From JAFGXT01 sp963677165 (lineage in GTDB: Bacteria; Verrucomicrobiota; Lentisphaeria; Victivallales; SZUA-371): a stretch of 64,000 nt of DNA. The position numbers and the translations under genes were made by a program. How positions within the stretch are numbered: the first letter of the stretch is position 1; each line of letters starts with the position of its first letter. The stretch is taken from positions 620,001-684,000 of the forward strand of contig CAXXSX010000002.1 of the NCBI GenBank assembly GCA_963677165.2. Reading direction: 5' to 3'. Shown in pieces: positions 43,829-53,502 of the stretch. The notes below the pieces were generated by a model that saw only the letters and a list, made by a program, of their open reading frames with translations, was not told where the DNA came from and did no database searches.

Positions 43829-45289
43829 ATGATGAAAAATACCGATTTTGAAATTGAAATTGCGCCGCTAAAACCGTTCGATCAGGGCTCTCCAAAAATC
43901 AACGGACCCAAAATTTACGGTGCTTCACCGAAACGCGATTTTCTTTATTATATCCCTATCCGTGGTGAACGCCCGCTGACTTACAGTATTGACGGAACCT
44001 TACCACCCGGTCTGTCTCTTAACGTCAATAGCGGAATAATTTCCGGGCAAGCCAAATCGTCAGGAGAATGGACTGTAAAGCTTCAGGTGGAAAACCGTTT
44101 GGGCAGGGATGAACGTAAATTTAAAATCGTTATCCGGGAAAATGGCCTGTGCTTAACGCCATTGCTGGGCTGGGCTAGTTGGAATGCCCATGGCACCGTA
44201 GTTACCGATGCTCATATTCGCAAGGCTGCCGAGTTCCTGCGCAAACTTGGACTTGCCGATCGGGGTTATGCTTATGTCAATATTGATTCAGGCTGGCAGG
44301 GCATACGACCGAATACCGCAAGTTCGATTATCCCTAATAAATATTTTCCCGATATGTATAGTTTAACGGCACATATTCATCGTCATGGCTTGAAAGCGGG
44401 CATATATTCTACTCCCATGGTACAAGCATGGGGCAACAGCGACGAACGTCCGTTGCTGCCCGGGTCGACGGGATACCCGTTAAATCCCGATGCATTTCAT
44501 CCCTATTTCGGCGGTTGCGGACAACAGCATTTTGAGGAAATTGATGCCCGGCAATGGGCCGCATGGAAATTTGACTACTTGAAATATGATTGGCCTTTAT
44601 GCGACGGATATTATACTCAATGTATGTCTGAGGCACTTCGAGCAACGGGACGTGATTTTGTTTTTTCGATTACTACCGACTGCGATCTGAAGTATGCGGA
44701 TATTTACCGGAAACATGCCAACATGTTCAGAGCCAACAAGGATACCTATGACGAATGGTACGACCGCCTGGAGTTAACCATATTTCCTCCGGAAGAATGG
44801 CTTCGTTTCACCGGTCCGGGAACATGGTATGATATGGATATGCTCGCACTGGGTCATCTTGGTTTGAGCGATTGTGAATGGAATCGTCTGAGCCGAAATG
44901 AAATGATCTCCCATATGGCAGTTTGGGCGTTTATGGCATCTCCGATCCAAATCGGCTGTAATTTGGAAAAAATCGATGATTTTACCCTTTCGCTGCTGTC
45001 AAACGAGGAATTGATCGACATCAATCAGGACGAGTTGGGATGCGGAGCGGAATTGGTTTCAGCCAGTGGCAATGCCAGGATTTACCGGCGGAAATTGGCC
45101 GACGGAAGTTATGCCGCGGCATTTATCAACGCTTCGGATGATACTGTTGAATTAAGCTTGGAACACCCAGGCCAAACGCTAAAAATTCGTGATATACTCG
45201 CGTGTAGGGAATTAGGGACATTTTCTGATGTTTTCAGCGTAAGCATTCCCATCCATGGGACACGAATTATCCGCTATCATGAACAGTAA
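43829..45289 (+). CDS. GH27 alpha-galactosidase-like protein with N-terminal Ig-like domain
   Basis: ATG at 43829 chosen over an upstream TTG. Residues 20-103 form a putative Ig-like domain (PLTYSIDGTLPPGLSLN, ISGQAKSSGEWTVKL). The GH27 barrel begins LTPLLGWASWNAHG; the nucleophile is D254 in YLKYDWPLCDG, the acid/base lies in RANKDTYDEW (D305 or D309), and GTWYDMDMLALGH follows. Such enzymes cleave alpha-galactosyl or beta-L-arabinopyranosyl residues. No signal peptide is visible although the gene upstream codes for a secreted protein. Confidence 0.87.
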   Translation: MMKNTDFEIEIAPLKPFDQGSPKINGPKIYGASPKRDFLYYIPIRGERPLTYSIDGTLPPGLSLNVNSGIISGQAKSSGEWTVKLQVENRLGRDERKFKIVIRENGLCLTPLLGWASWNAHGTVVTDAHIRKAAEFLRKLGLADRGYAYVNIDSGWQGIRPNTASSIIPNKYFPDMYSLTAHIHRHGLKAGIYSTPMVQAWGNSDERPLLPGSTGYPLNPDAFHPYFGGCGQQHFEEIDARQWAAWKFDYLKYDWPLCDGYYTQCMSEALRATGRDFVFSITTDCDLKYADIYRKHANMFRANKDTYDEWYDRLELTIFPPEEWLRFTGPGTWYDMDMLALGHLGLSDCEWNRLSRNEMISHMAVWAFMASPIQIGCNLEKIDDFTLSLLSNEELIDINQDELGCGAELVSASGNARIYRRKLADGSYAAAFINASDDTVELSLEHPGQTLKIRDILACRELGTFSDVFSVSIPIHGTRIIRYHEQ

Positions 45290-45304
45290 ATTTGGAAGTT
45301 AATT

Positions 45305-46864
45305 ATGTCTGAAAAATTATACAATGGCATCGTTTTACCCGATGAGTGGCCGCCGAAAAACATAAATCCGTCTTCGCGGCAGCCGATGCGAGTACCGTAT
45401 CTGGAACATCCGCCGGAAGTCATTCCCATCGATCTCGGGCGACAGTTGTTCGTCGATGACTTTCTGCTGGAAGAATATGGGATGACCCACAAGTATCATC
45501 CTGCGGTCAAACATCCCGGCAATCCGGTTTTCTACCCGGAAACAAAATGGGAAGGCAATGAGACTATACCGCCGTGCACGGTTCCGAAATGCGGCGGGAT
45601 TTTCTATGACGAAAGTGACGAATTGTTCAAAATGTGGTATCAGGCTGGATTCACCGGTAATATGGCTTATGCGGTCAGCCGGGACGGGATTCATTGGGAA
45701 CGGCCGGAATTGGATGTGGTTCCCGGCAGCAATTTGATTCTGAAGACCGGAATGCGTCCGGATTCCGGTACGGTTTGGCTGGATCGCGACACCAAAGATC
45801 CGGAACAACGGTTCAAAATGATGATTCGCGATACCGGCGACGACATCCATGGTAATTTTTACCCGGCGGCCATGCGCACCTCACCCGACGGCATTCACTG
45901 GTCGGAAGCGCATTACACCGGTCCGATGGGGGACCGCAGTACTTGTTTCTATAATCCGTTCCGACGCGTGTGGGTGCAAAGCATCCGTACGGTTCTGCCG
46001 TTCCGCGGGCGGGGACGGCTTTATTGGGAAAATGCCGATTTCTTTAAGTCCGGCGACTGGAAGGAGGGAGAACCGTTGACCTGGTGCGGCGCGGACTGCT
46101 ATGATCAGGGAAAAACCGCCTATCCGGAATTATACGCGCTGGATGCTACTCCGTATGAAAGTTTGATGATCGGCATGTTTATGATTTACCAGGGCCTGCC
46201 AAACCCTTATGGTATGCAGACCGGAAAGCCGAAAATTTGTCAACTATATCCGGGCTATAGTCGTGACGGCTTTCATTGGTCCCGTCCGGATCGTGAGCCG
46301 CTGATCGGTGCCGATTGCGAAGAAGGCTCCTGGGAATACGGTTATATTGAGTCTTCCGGCGGAGTGCTGTTGGTGGGGAAAGATGAACTATGGATTTACT
46401 ATTCCGCCTACGCCGGAGACGCCAAGCGGCTCAATCCTGCCGAAGAAGTCAAAAGCGGGATGTATGCCAACGGCGCGGTCGGCCTAGCCAAACTACGCCG
46501 GGACGGCTTTGTTTCTCTGCATGCCGGATTTGATCTGGGTTACGCTCGTACCCGTATGCTGCAATTCAGCGGCGGACGATTTTTCGTCAACGCCAACACC
46601 GCGGGAAGCCTGCTTACCGTAGAATGTCTGGATGAGGACCGCAAACCGCTGCCTGGTTTCAGTCAAGCGGACTGCCTCGGTTTCCACGGCAATTCCACTT
46701 GTGCGGAAATCCGCTGGAAAAATGGTGCGAATTTAAAATCGCTGGCTGGACGACCAGTCCGTTTCCTGTTTCGAATGGAACGCGGTGATTTATATTCATT
46801 CTGGGTCACGGATTCCGCCGATGGAAAATCGAATGGTTATTGTGGAGCCGGATTCATGCCATAA
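45305..46864 (+). CDS. Beta-propeller protein, GH32/GH43-like, function unknown
   Basis: 519 residues. After IDLGRQLFVDDFLLEEY come repeated blades with MAYAVSRDGIHWERPELDV, AMRTSPDGIHWSEAHYTG and GYSRDGFHWSRPD; the S-x-DG-x-HW motif marks five-bladed propellers of the GH32/43 type. I have seen this family in Planctomycetes and Lentisphaerota, but without an assigned activity. GGAAG precedes the ATG. Last gene of the rightward operon; no signal peptide. Confidence 0.7.
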   Translation: MSEKLYNGIVLPDEWPPKNINPSSRQPMRVPYLEHPPEVIPIDLGRQLFVDDFLLEEYGMTHKYHPAVKHPGNPVFYPETKWEGNETIPPCTVPKCGGIFYDESDELFKMWYQAGFTGNMAYAVSRDGIHWERPELDVVPGSNLILKTGMRPDSGTVWLDRDTKDPEQRFKMMIRDTGDDIHGNFYPAAMRTSPDGIHWSEAHYTGPMGDRSTCFYNPFRRVWVQSIRTVLPFRGRGRLYWENADFFKSGDWKEGEPLTWCGADCYDQGKTAYPELYALDATPYESLMIGMFMIYQGLPNPYGMQTGKPKICQLYPGYSRDGFHWSRPDREPLIGADCEEGSWEYGYIESSGGVLLVGKDELWIYYSAYAGDAKRLNPAEEVKSGMYANGAVGLAKLRRDGFVSLHAGFDLGYARTRMLQFSGGRFFVNANTAGSLLTVECLDEDRKPLPGFSQADCLGFHGNSTCAEIRWKNGANLKSLAGRPVRFLFRMERGDLYSFWVTDSADGKSNGYCGAGFMP

Positions 46865-47032
46865 AATTGGAATCTTCCGCTTTGCCGGGTAAATGTACAT
46901 CATTACTACGAGAAAAATTGCAGATGGAATTAACTCACAGAGATTTGATGCGGCCCTGATCTTGTTTTTTGTAATGGTCCTGCGGATAGACGTTAAGGTT
47001 ATGTGAACGATGCTATTTCTTGATGCACCAGT

Positions 47033-47395
47033 ATGTCGCGTATCGGTTCGGCGTTTTCGACCGCCGATATCATCTCCTATTCTTATAATGACCGTTCCGA
47101 AGTCACCGGAGCTCAGTCTGACAATATCTCATCGTATTCATATGGCTACAGTTTTGATAATATCGGTAACCGGCTGACTGCGTCTCTTGCAAGTACTGAC
47201 TGGACTTATAGCGCAAATAACCTGAATCAGTATACTTCTACCTCTGATGGAAATAACACATATACTCCGGTATATAATGCCGATGGGTGTATGACCACTT
47301 ACGGAGACTGGACCTATACCTGGAATGCGGAAAACCGTTTGGTTTCGGCAATATCTTCTGATACCAAGCTGGAATTTACTTACGATTTGGGTTAA
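47033..47395 (+). pseudogene. RHS/YD-repeat fragment
   Basis: A 120-codon frame of YD-type repeats: YSYNDRSEVTGAQ, YSYGYSFDNIGNRL, WTYSANNLNQYTST, WTYTWNAENRLVSA. An upstream in-frame stop truncates the start, and after LEFTYDLG the frame ends where an RHS protein would read FTYDYMGRR, so a base was probably lost. This is a piece of a large RHS toxin/wall protein, orphaned here. Confidence 0.8.
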
Positions 47396-47487
47396 CGATT
47401 ATGCGTATCTGATTCCAAGCGGAATGTTCTGCCATGATTCGTCTATAATTTCCTTCTCGACAATTGTTAATAGATCCGCTTCTATTT

Positions 47488-47613
47488 CCTGATACTCAGA
47501 CCAGCTTGCGGTTACAACCTTTGATCGGTATGATCGAAAGCAGAATCAATCAGCTTCAGAAGATCTTCGTAGCAACCGAATTCAAAGCCGGAAAGTCATG
47601 CCTACGCAGCTGA
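47488..47613 (+). pseudogene. 3' fragment of a GntR/LacI regulator
   Basis: Reads TTLIGMIESRINQLQKIFVA then TEFKAGKSCLRS and a stop. The intact regulator at 60879 ends IGMIEGRINRPQKIFVPTEF and then the same KAGKSCLRS tail. Only about 40 codons remain. It converges on the lipoprotein gene at 47616 exactly as the intact regulator converges on the paralogue at 60876. Confidence 0.85.
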
Positions 47614-47737
47614 TTTTAATGACCGGCATCTATCATTCTGATAATATTTTCAGTCGAATTTTTTGAATTGATCGGCAGAAGCTTCCAGACTGTAGTACTT
47701 TTTAGTGATTCGCCGGGACGAAGCATTTTTAAAGGAC
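47521..47737. repeat. Left arm of a ~217-bp near-identical inverted repeat
   Basis: Reverse complement of 60755-60971 with about eight mismatches by hand count. Covers the end of the regulator fragment and the last ~40 codons of the lipoprotein gene. Position x pairs with 108492 minus x. Confidence 0.85.
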
Positions 47738-48584
47738 TTAGAGTTTCCATTTCAAGCATTTTGCCCGGTTCAACATAAACTTCACAATTTAAGCCATCAA
47801 TATAAAAAGCTTTCGGATAGAGTGTGGTATAATTAACAAACACAGTGTTATCATAAACTGCAGCGAGCCAATCGCCACAGCTTCCCAGCTTACTACAGCC
47901 TTTATCAAGAGGTTTACAATACAGAACACTTCCGGTAGAATACTCCTTGACCTTGTTTTGTCGCCGCATTTTGTCCCTGCCGGTCATCAGCCTGTATTTC
48001 CAGTGACGCCACTTCCGGGTATTCAGAAGCACATATCGGGGAATTTTCACTTGAGCAATACTCCAGATATGTACCGGACACTCGATGTTGAGACAACGCG
48101 TTAGAGTATCATGAATAATCACCTCGGAACCACTTGCAGACAAGGTAATATCGCGAGTGGCCCGAAGCCCGGTTTCAGGACTTACCAGACTCTGCATTAC
48201 TATTCGTAAATTATTACGTTTGGTCACCTGCCATGGCAAGCCATCAATATAGATATCAGCAGGAGCCCAGCGCCCCAGTGTCATTAACCTGGGTTTTCCT
48301 TCCGGCAATCCCCACAACCGACAGCCGCCGTAGTTATTCCAGTGCTTTTTCGCAGTTTTTTGGTCTTCCGGTGACCATTTCTGACCTTTCCACAATACAT
48401 TATTGCCGGTTTTGAGACGGTAGCTGGAAATGCGTCCGATAACCGGTGATACGATTAATTCGGCAACATTATTCGACAAAACAATGTGATCCGACTGATT
48501 TTCACTGCGGCGAGATACTGCAGCACATCCTGTTACCGCTATTATTCCCAAAATGGCAATAACTGTATTGGTTATGGATTTCAT
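47616..48584 (-). CDS. Lipoprotein, DUF4380/mutarotase-like (copy 1)
   Basis: 322 residues with a lipobox (IAVTGC, Cys at about 20). The body is beta-rich with LSNNVAELIVSPVIGRISSY, HWNNYGGCRLW, LPWQVTKRN and CPVHIWSIAQ, the layout of DUF4380 proteins with a galactose-mutarotase-like fold. ATG overlaps the stop of the large upstream gene (ATGA). Paralogue at 59899; the last ~40 residues are nearly identical at DNA level. Confidence 0.75.
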   Translation of the reverse strand: MKSITNTVIAILGIIAVTGCAAVSRRSENQSDHIVLSNNVAELIVSPVIGRISSYRLKTGNNVLWKGQKWSPEDQKTAKKHWNNYGGCRLWGLPEGKPRLMTLGRWAPADIYIDGLPWQVTKRNNLRIVMQSLVSPETGLRATRDITLSASGSEVIIHDTLTRCLNIECPVHIWSIAQVKIPRYVLLNTRKWRHWKYRLMTGRDKMRRQNKVKEYSTGSVLYCKPLDKGCSKLGSCGDWLAAVYDNTVFVNYTTLYPKAFYIDGLNCEVYVEPGKMLEMETLSPLKMLRPGESLKSTTVWKLLPINSKNSTENIIRMIDAGH

Positions 48585-51310
48585 TTACTGCCCGCTTTCT
48601 TAAATTTCAATACGGTGATTGAAAACGGAGGCAGCCCCTTGATTTCCATACCCGGAGTGGAAATAGTATCAAATGCCTTGATCGTATAATCTTTGTGCTC
48701 TTTGCAGGTATCCACCGTCACATCAATATCATATTTTCCGGAAGTAAGGTTCTGCGGGACAATTTGTAGATTCTGCGGAAACGGATTGATACTGGAAGCA
48801 ATTACCGTAAGCGAGCCATCTGGCATCCGTGCTTCGATTTGCCTCACGTCCTTCGCTATCTCGGCGGCGTAAATGCGTCTGCCTTTACCCATGATATACC
48901 AGAGAGGAACGACTTCCTCGTCAACGTTTTTATAGGCTACTTTAATTTGTTTTTGGGTCCAGCCCAACCACCAGATATGAAACCATCCGAGTCCCTGGTC
49001 ATAATCACAAAAATTACGGTGCATCATTGACAAAGTAACCCACCAGTGATAAAGCTGCCTCCACTGCTGAAAGGTTACATAGGGACGTCCGAATGGAACA
49101 TGTCCGGAGGTGAGTTCGTTCAAAAACATCAGCAACTGGTTTTCTGATACGGTATAGTCATATGACATATAATCGTCATATATTGGAGAACAGCCGTTTG
49201 CCATACAAATCGTTCCCGGTCTGACATCGTGAATTGTCTTACTGAAACGACGAAGCCATTTTTGTTCCTCTGCTACAAGAGTAGTACCATCTGGTCCCTG
49301 GAGAACACCCCGTCGAGGGAAGCTATCAAAAGCCATACCGTTGACCTGAGGGTATTTCGTCATATCCTGAATCATTTTCTTGATTATCCACTCACTCGCA
49401 CCCGGATTGAATACGTCAACAGTTTGATACAGTCCTCCCCAATGGGTGTGTTTGGTAAACCAGTCAGGATGTTTCTTCACAAGCGGATCTCTCTGTCTGA
49501 ATCCGTCTTTACGGTTGAGAAAGCCGCGTGGAGAAAACCAGCAGGTTATTTTCATATCCTTTTGCTCTAGTTTATTAAGCAGTTCCGGCAGACGTTTCCA
49601 GATTTTCGTATAATCTCCAGCACCAATTCCGTGACTGACATCAGTGTAGTTAGAGTTCATCAATACTACGATGCCAAAACCAGCTTTTTCCAACCTGTTC
49701 AGCATACCAGGTTCAAGAAGACCTGTTTCGATTTCAGTCATGCAATGACCAGGTTTTTCAGTCTGTGGCTCAGGGAGCTTAAACCCCATAAAAAGCATCT
49801 TTTCTCTATTTAAAACGGTGGGACTGCCAAAAGCTCTCTGTCCTGGTTCGTTGGTAAATATCCAGGAATATGGGCGCATGACGGGATGATCTTCAATATC
49901 GATCTGTCCCAACGTACGTATAGTAGACTTTCTAAATGCCGCAATATTCATTGTGTAACTAATTATTTCGCCGGGCTTCAGCTTACGCGATATCGGATGC
50001 CAGATTCTACCGTTCAGTTTGGAGGCTTCCAACTGTTTTTTGGTATTCTGAGTGGCAGTGAACAGTTCCCACTTTGACAGACTTCCTTTATCAAACGAAT
50101 ACATTTTTCCCGGAATATTGTACCAGTCAGGAATAAAGAATTGTAATTCAAGTTTATCTTTGTCTGAGGTATATGTTAGATAAGGACAATAAGAACCGAT
50201 CTCTCCTCGCTTGGCCTTGCGTCCTGCAAAAAATACTGGAGTGGGATAAACCAATCCGTCATATTTGACCTGTCCTTCAAGAAAATCAAATGTTGTAGTC
50301 ATGTAATCTACAGGATGATCTGGGGCTTTTATCATGCATGAAACAACCAGTTTGCCAGATTTGTCGATATCCGCATTGATGGTTCGCTTCAATCCGTCTT
50401 TTCGCTGCATCACGCAATGTATGAACTGATTATTATGCTTATTTAACAGCACCCTCCAGTTCTTTGATTCCGGCTTGAATAATTTTGACAGGTCAAGAAT
50501 CGATTTGCCGTTGGCTTTTAAAATTAATTTACTGCCTCTGAGCATGATACTCTTAACTTGCATCGATTCCGGAGTTGTCTGGGAAATTTTTGGCGGAAAG
50601 ACTGATATTTTGCTACTTGAAATCGGACCGAATTTTGTTGCAATTTTGGTTGATTTGGTTACTTTCATGCCGGAAATATCACCATCAATTTCAGCGATAC
50701 GGACACTTTGCTTTTTGAATCCGAATGATTCGATTCTGAGAAAACGAAAACCTTTGACTTCTCCGTTTTTGAATTTCCATCTGATATGATTTAACCTTTT
50801 TGCTTGTGGAGCAATAAGCTTAACATCGGATTTCGGTATCGGAATGAACTTTTTACCATCTTTCGAAACAGAGAGTCTTCCGATGAAATTGCCTGGATGT
50901 CCGGACCAGTTATTGTTTCGTCCGATTACCCATAGCGAAAGGGAATCCAGCTGCAATTTCTTGAAGTCTTCACCATATGGAGCCAGGTCAAAAGTTATAT
51001 AAACCGGTCCCTTCCCGTGTTGAAGAACTACACTGTTATTTATAATTTTTCCGGGTTTTATTCTGTCTGGAGCACAATCGGTTAGTGATGCAGAGACCCG
51101 GCCTTCCGGAAGATTTTTCATGCTGATTACAGGGAACATGTCATTCAATGAGTCATCACTGCGAATACCGCTTTTGACATCAGTTTCAGTTTTAATTTTT
51201 ACTCCGTAACAAACACAACTTACACACCCAATCAATACAAATAAGGAAACTTTGATTGCTTTCGGTAAAAAATATTGAATATTGCCGATGCGGCACAAGT
51301 ATTTCTTCAT
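48581..51310 (-). CDS. Large secreted barrel-containing protein, glycosidase candidate (copy 1)
   Basis: ATG at 51310 chosen over an upstream frame start because GAAAGG lies 8 bases before it and the signal segment VSLFVLIGCVSCVCYG then follows within 40 residues. About 909 residues: N-terminal beta-sandwich domains (VYITFDLAPYGEDF, VRIAEIDGDISG), then from about residue 540 a barrel with ITCWFSPRGFLNRKDGF, KHPDWFTKHTHWGG, VNGMAFDSFPRRG and NFCDYDQGLGWFH. The Asp in GMAFDSFP sits where retaining glycosidases carry a nucleophile. No named family recognised. Paralogue at 57199. Confidence 0.7.
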   Translation of the reverse strand: MKKYLCRIGNIQYFLPKAIKVSLFVLIGCVSCVCYGVKIKTETDVKSGIRSDDSLNDMFPVISMKNLPEGRVSASLTDCAPDRIKPGKIINNSVVLQHGKGPVYITFDLAPYGEDFKKLQLDSLSLWVIGRNNNWSGHPGNFIGRLSVSKDGKKFIPIPKSDVKLIAPQAKRLNHIRWKFKNGEVKGFRFLRIESFGFKKQSVRIAEIDGDISGMKVTKSTKIATKFGPISSSKISVFPPKISQTTPESMQVKSIMLRGSKLILKANGKSILDLSKLFKPESKNWRVLLNKHNNQFIHCVMQRKDGLKRTINADIDKSGKLVVSCMIKAPDHPVDYMTTTFDFLEGQVKYDGLVYPTPVFFAGRKAKRGEIGSYCPYLTYTSDKDKLELQFFIPDWYNIPGKMYSFDKGSLSKWELFTATQNTKKQLEASKLNGRIWHPISRKLKPGEIISYTMNIAAFRKSTIRTLGQIDIEDHPVMRPYSWIFTNEPGQRAFGSPTVLNREKMLFMGFKLPEPQTEKPGHCMTEIETGLLEPGMLNRLEKAGFGIVVLMNSNYTDVSHGIGAGDYTKIWKRLPELLNKLEQKDMKITCWFSPRGFLNRKDGFRQRDPLVKKHPDWFTKHTHWGGLYQTVDVFNPGASEWIIKKMIQDMTKYPQVNGMAFDSFPRRGVLQGPDGTTLVAEEQKWLRRFSKTIHDVRPGTICMANGCSPIYDDYMSYDYTVSENQLLMFLNELTSGHVPFGRPYVTFQQWRQLYHWWVTLSMMHRNFCDYDQGLGWFHIWWLGWTQKQIKVAYKNVDEEVVPLWYIMGKGRRIYAAEIAKDVRQIEARMPDGSLTVIASSINPFPQNLQIVPQNLTSGKYDIDVTVDTCKEHKDYTIKAFDTISTPGMEIKGLPPFSITVLKFKKAGSK

Positions 51311-51456
51311 AATAAGACCTTTCAATATAAAGATAGATTGATAACATGTTAGTCTATGCGACGAACGAAGCATTAACTCCATTGTCTGCATAGCTTGAAG
51401 TTACTAGTTTGAATTATAAAATTAATAGTATAATGGACTAGACGTCGGAATAGAAT

Positions 51457-52155
51457 TTACCAGCTGCTGTGTCCGAAAAGATCGTCAACATTATCATACA
51501 TATCGGCGTATTTCATCCATTTAACATGGCCGTCATTAAAGCAGACATTGGACCCTTTTTCATGACGCATTGATGCAGCGTTAGTAGAAGGGTTCCATGT
51601 TTCACATTTGGGGCAGCGTATTGTGGGCCAGGTAACATCGGCAGAAGTATTGTAACGTGCATCAGACAATAGCATTAAACTGGATGGACGCTTAATCTTA
51701 CTAATTTTCGGAGATGCTGTTTGTGGATGAATTGATGCATAAGTAAATCCCCAATGCCCGGTACTGCCCTTTCCTGATAGAAGAATCCCATATCCGCCCC
51801 CCCATGAAAATTGTTTTGCTGAAGGGCAAAGCCATACTCCAACAACTGCACTTCCATACGCTCTATCTTTCCATACCCTAGGTGTAGGCAGATAGTTTCC
51901 TTCTACCAGCAGATTAGGATAATATTTGTAACATCCACCAGTAGACAAGGCAAACGGGGGATAAAGGCCCTGGGCATCTCCCGCATATGAGCCGAATGCA
52001 AGGCCAATCTGTTTTTGATTGTTTACACACGCAATCCTTTTTGCAACCTCTCGTGCTCTTCCCAATGCTGGAAGCAGCATGGACGCCAGAATAGCGATAA
52101 TAGCTATTACAACCAAGAGTTCAATAAGTGTGAAATTCTGCTTTCGTTCTTTCAT
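51457..52155 (-). CDS. Prepilin-type N-terminal cleavage/methylation domain protein
   Basis: 232 residues; QNFTLIELLVVIAIIAILAS after a short basic leader, CxxC in IRCPKCETWN, and the H-x9-DG ending MRHEKGSNVCFNDGHVKWM. It lies between the GntR/LacI regulator and the large secreted protein, mirrored by the gene at 56303. Confidence 0.9.
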   Translation of the reverse strand: MKERKQNFTLIELLVVIAIIAILASMLLPALGRAREVAKRIACVNNQKQIGLAFGSYAGDAQGLYPPFALSTGGCYKYYPNLLVEGNYLPTPRVWKDRAYGSAVVGVWLCPSAKQFSWGGGYGILLSGKGSTGHWGFTYASIHPQTASPKISKIKRPSSLMLLSDARYNTSADVTWPTIRCPKCETWNPSTNAASMRHEKGSNVCFNDGHVKWMKYADMYDNVDDLFGHSSW

Positions 52156-52171
52156 TTTCTTTCTCCTTCTA

Positions 52172-53245
52172 TTATTTTGATGGTAAAATTATTTGGCTTG
52201 TTGATTCACGAACAATTATTTGAGGAAGCACTTTTTCTTTGATAATTTTATCTTTGTCAGAGTTGGCTAAGTGATTGACCATTTCTATGCATTTCCCTAT
52301 CTGTTCTCTGTAGCATGAATCAACCGTAGTTAAAGCAGGATAAAAATATTTACTCTGAGAACAATTGCCAAAACTGACAATGCTTAATTCCTCCGGAATG
52401 CTTACATGGTTTTCGTGCAGGGCTTTCAGTACTCCGAGACAAGGCTGTTCGCTCACTACAAAAAGTCCGGAAAAATCTAAATTTTTCTTTTGAAAATTAT
52501 TTTTCGAGTACTCATATGCAAGGTCAATCGAACTTAGACCAAGTTTTACTTTCAGATCAATTACATCTACTTCTGCCCCCTGCAATTTACAGTATTCGGA
52601 AAAACCAGTAACCCGGTCGTCAATAGAGTCTGACCATGGCTCACTTACCATGACAGCAACTTTCCGGTGTCCCAGTCGAATCAGATGATCTGCAGCGACG
52701 GTTGCTCCGAAACGGTCATCACTGTTGACCATATTTACATTTAATCCCTTGAATTCTCCAAGAAGCACAAAAGGTATATTTGAATTTTTCAGGGCCTGAA
52801 CCTCTTCCGCCTCAATCATTCCGACTGCCAGGTCAACAATCAATCCGTTTAGTTTTCGATGCGGTATCGCGTTCATGATTCCTCTATTAACATCATAATG
52901 AATCACTTCTCCACAGATACCGTATTCTTCCTGTAAATCAAGAAAAATATTTTCCATCATTGAATAGTCATCAGACACCCAGCGGGGCAGCATTAACGCA
53001 ATAATTGGAGGAGAATCGTCCTTATATTTTTTTACCTCGCTGGTAACAAACATCCCAAGCCCTTTGCGCTTTTCAAGCAGGCCTTCGCGAATAATCGGTT
53101 CCATCGCGTTGGTCACTGTGATCTGACTAACATCAAAACGGCGCATGATTTCACGAATTGACATAAAACTGTCGCCCGGCTCCTGATTGACCAGTACTTT
53201 TTTTAGTTTTTCGTGTAGTTTTTCCTGTTTTATTGATGTAATCAT
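52172..53245 (-). CDS. GntR-HTH/LacI-type-effector hybrid regulator
   Basis: ATG at 53245 chosen, with GGGAAA upstream, over a longer frame. The N-terminal winged HTH (REIMRRFDVSQITVTNAMEP) is GntR-like; the C-terminal two-thirds form a sugar-binding periplasmic-type domain (NGLIVDLAVGM, HLIRLGHRKVAVMV, PEELSIVSFGNC). Regulators of this kind repress local sugar genes. It is probably autoregulated (see 53273). Confidence 0.88.
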   Translation of the reverse strand: MITSIKQEKLHEKLKKVLVNQEPGDSFMSIREIMRRFDVSQITVTNAMEPIIREGLLEKRKGLGMFVTSEVKKYKDDSPPIIALMLPRWVSDDYSMMENIFLDLQEEYGICGEVIHYDVNRGIMNAIPHRKLNGLIVDLAVGMIEAEEVQALKNSNIPFVLLGEFKGLNVNMVNSDDRFGATVAADHLIRLGHRKVAVMVSEPWSDSIDDRVTGFSEYCKLQGAEVDVIDLKVKLGLSSIDLAYEYSKNNFQKKNLDFSGLFVVSEQPCLGVLKALHENHVSIPEELSIVSFGNCSQSKYFYPALTTVDSCYREQIGKCIEMVNHLANSDKDKIIKEKVLPQIIVRESTSQIILPSK

Positions 53246-53272
53246 TTTTGTTTCCCAATTGTATTCATTAAA

Positions 53273-53305
53273 GTGTATTATAGTGCAACGATACACCAAA
53301 GTCAA
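53273..53305 (-). promoter_or_regulatory. Promoter and operator of the GntR/LacI gene
   Basis: On the minus strand TTGACT (53305-53300), 17 bases, TATAAT (53282-53277). A GTGTAT/ATACAC inverted repeat (53273-53278 and 53291-53296) overlaps the -10 and spacer, the place for a repressor operator. Confidence 0.7.
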
Positions 53306-53502
53306 CTGTATTGGTAAATAAAATTAAAAATCAATGAAAGCAAAGTCTGATTTATCTGATATATATAGTTGCGTAGGACTAATATTCTGATAAAATTCAA
53401 ACCTGGATTGTATAATGACATCAATAGATTATTTTTTAAACAAAGTAAAAATAATACAGTCAAAAGTTCTAATGGAGAAATAAACAAAGAAGGATTTGGT
53501 TT

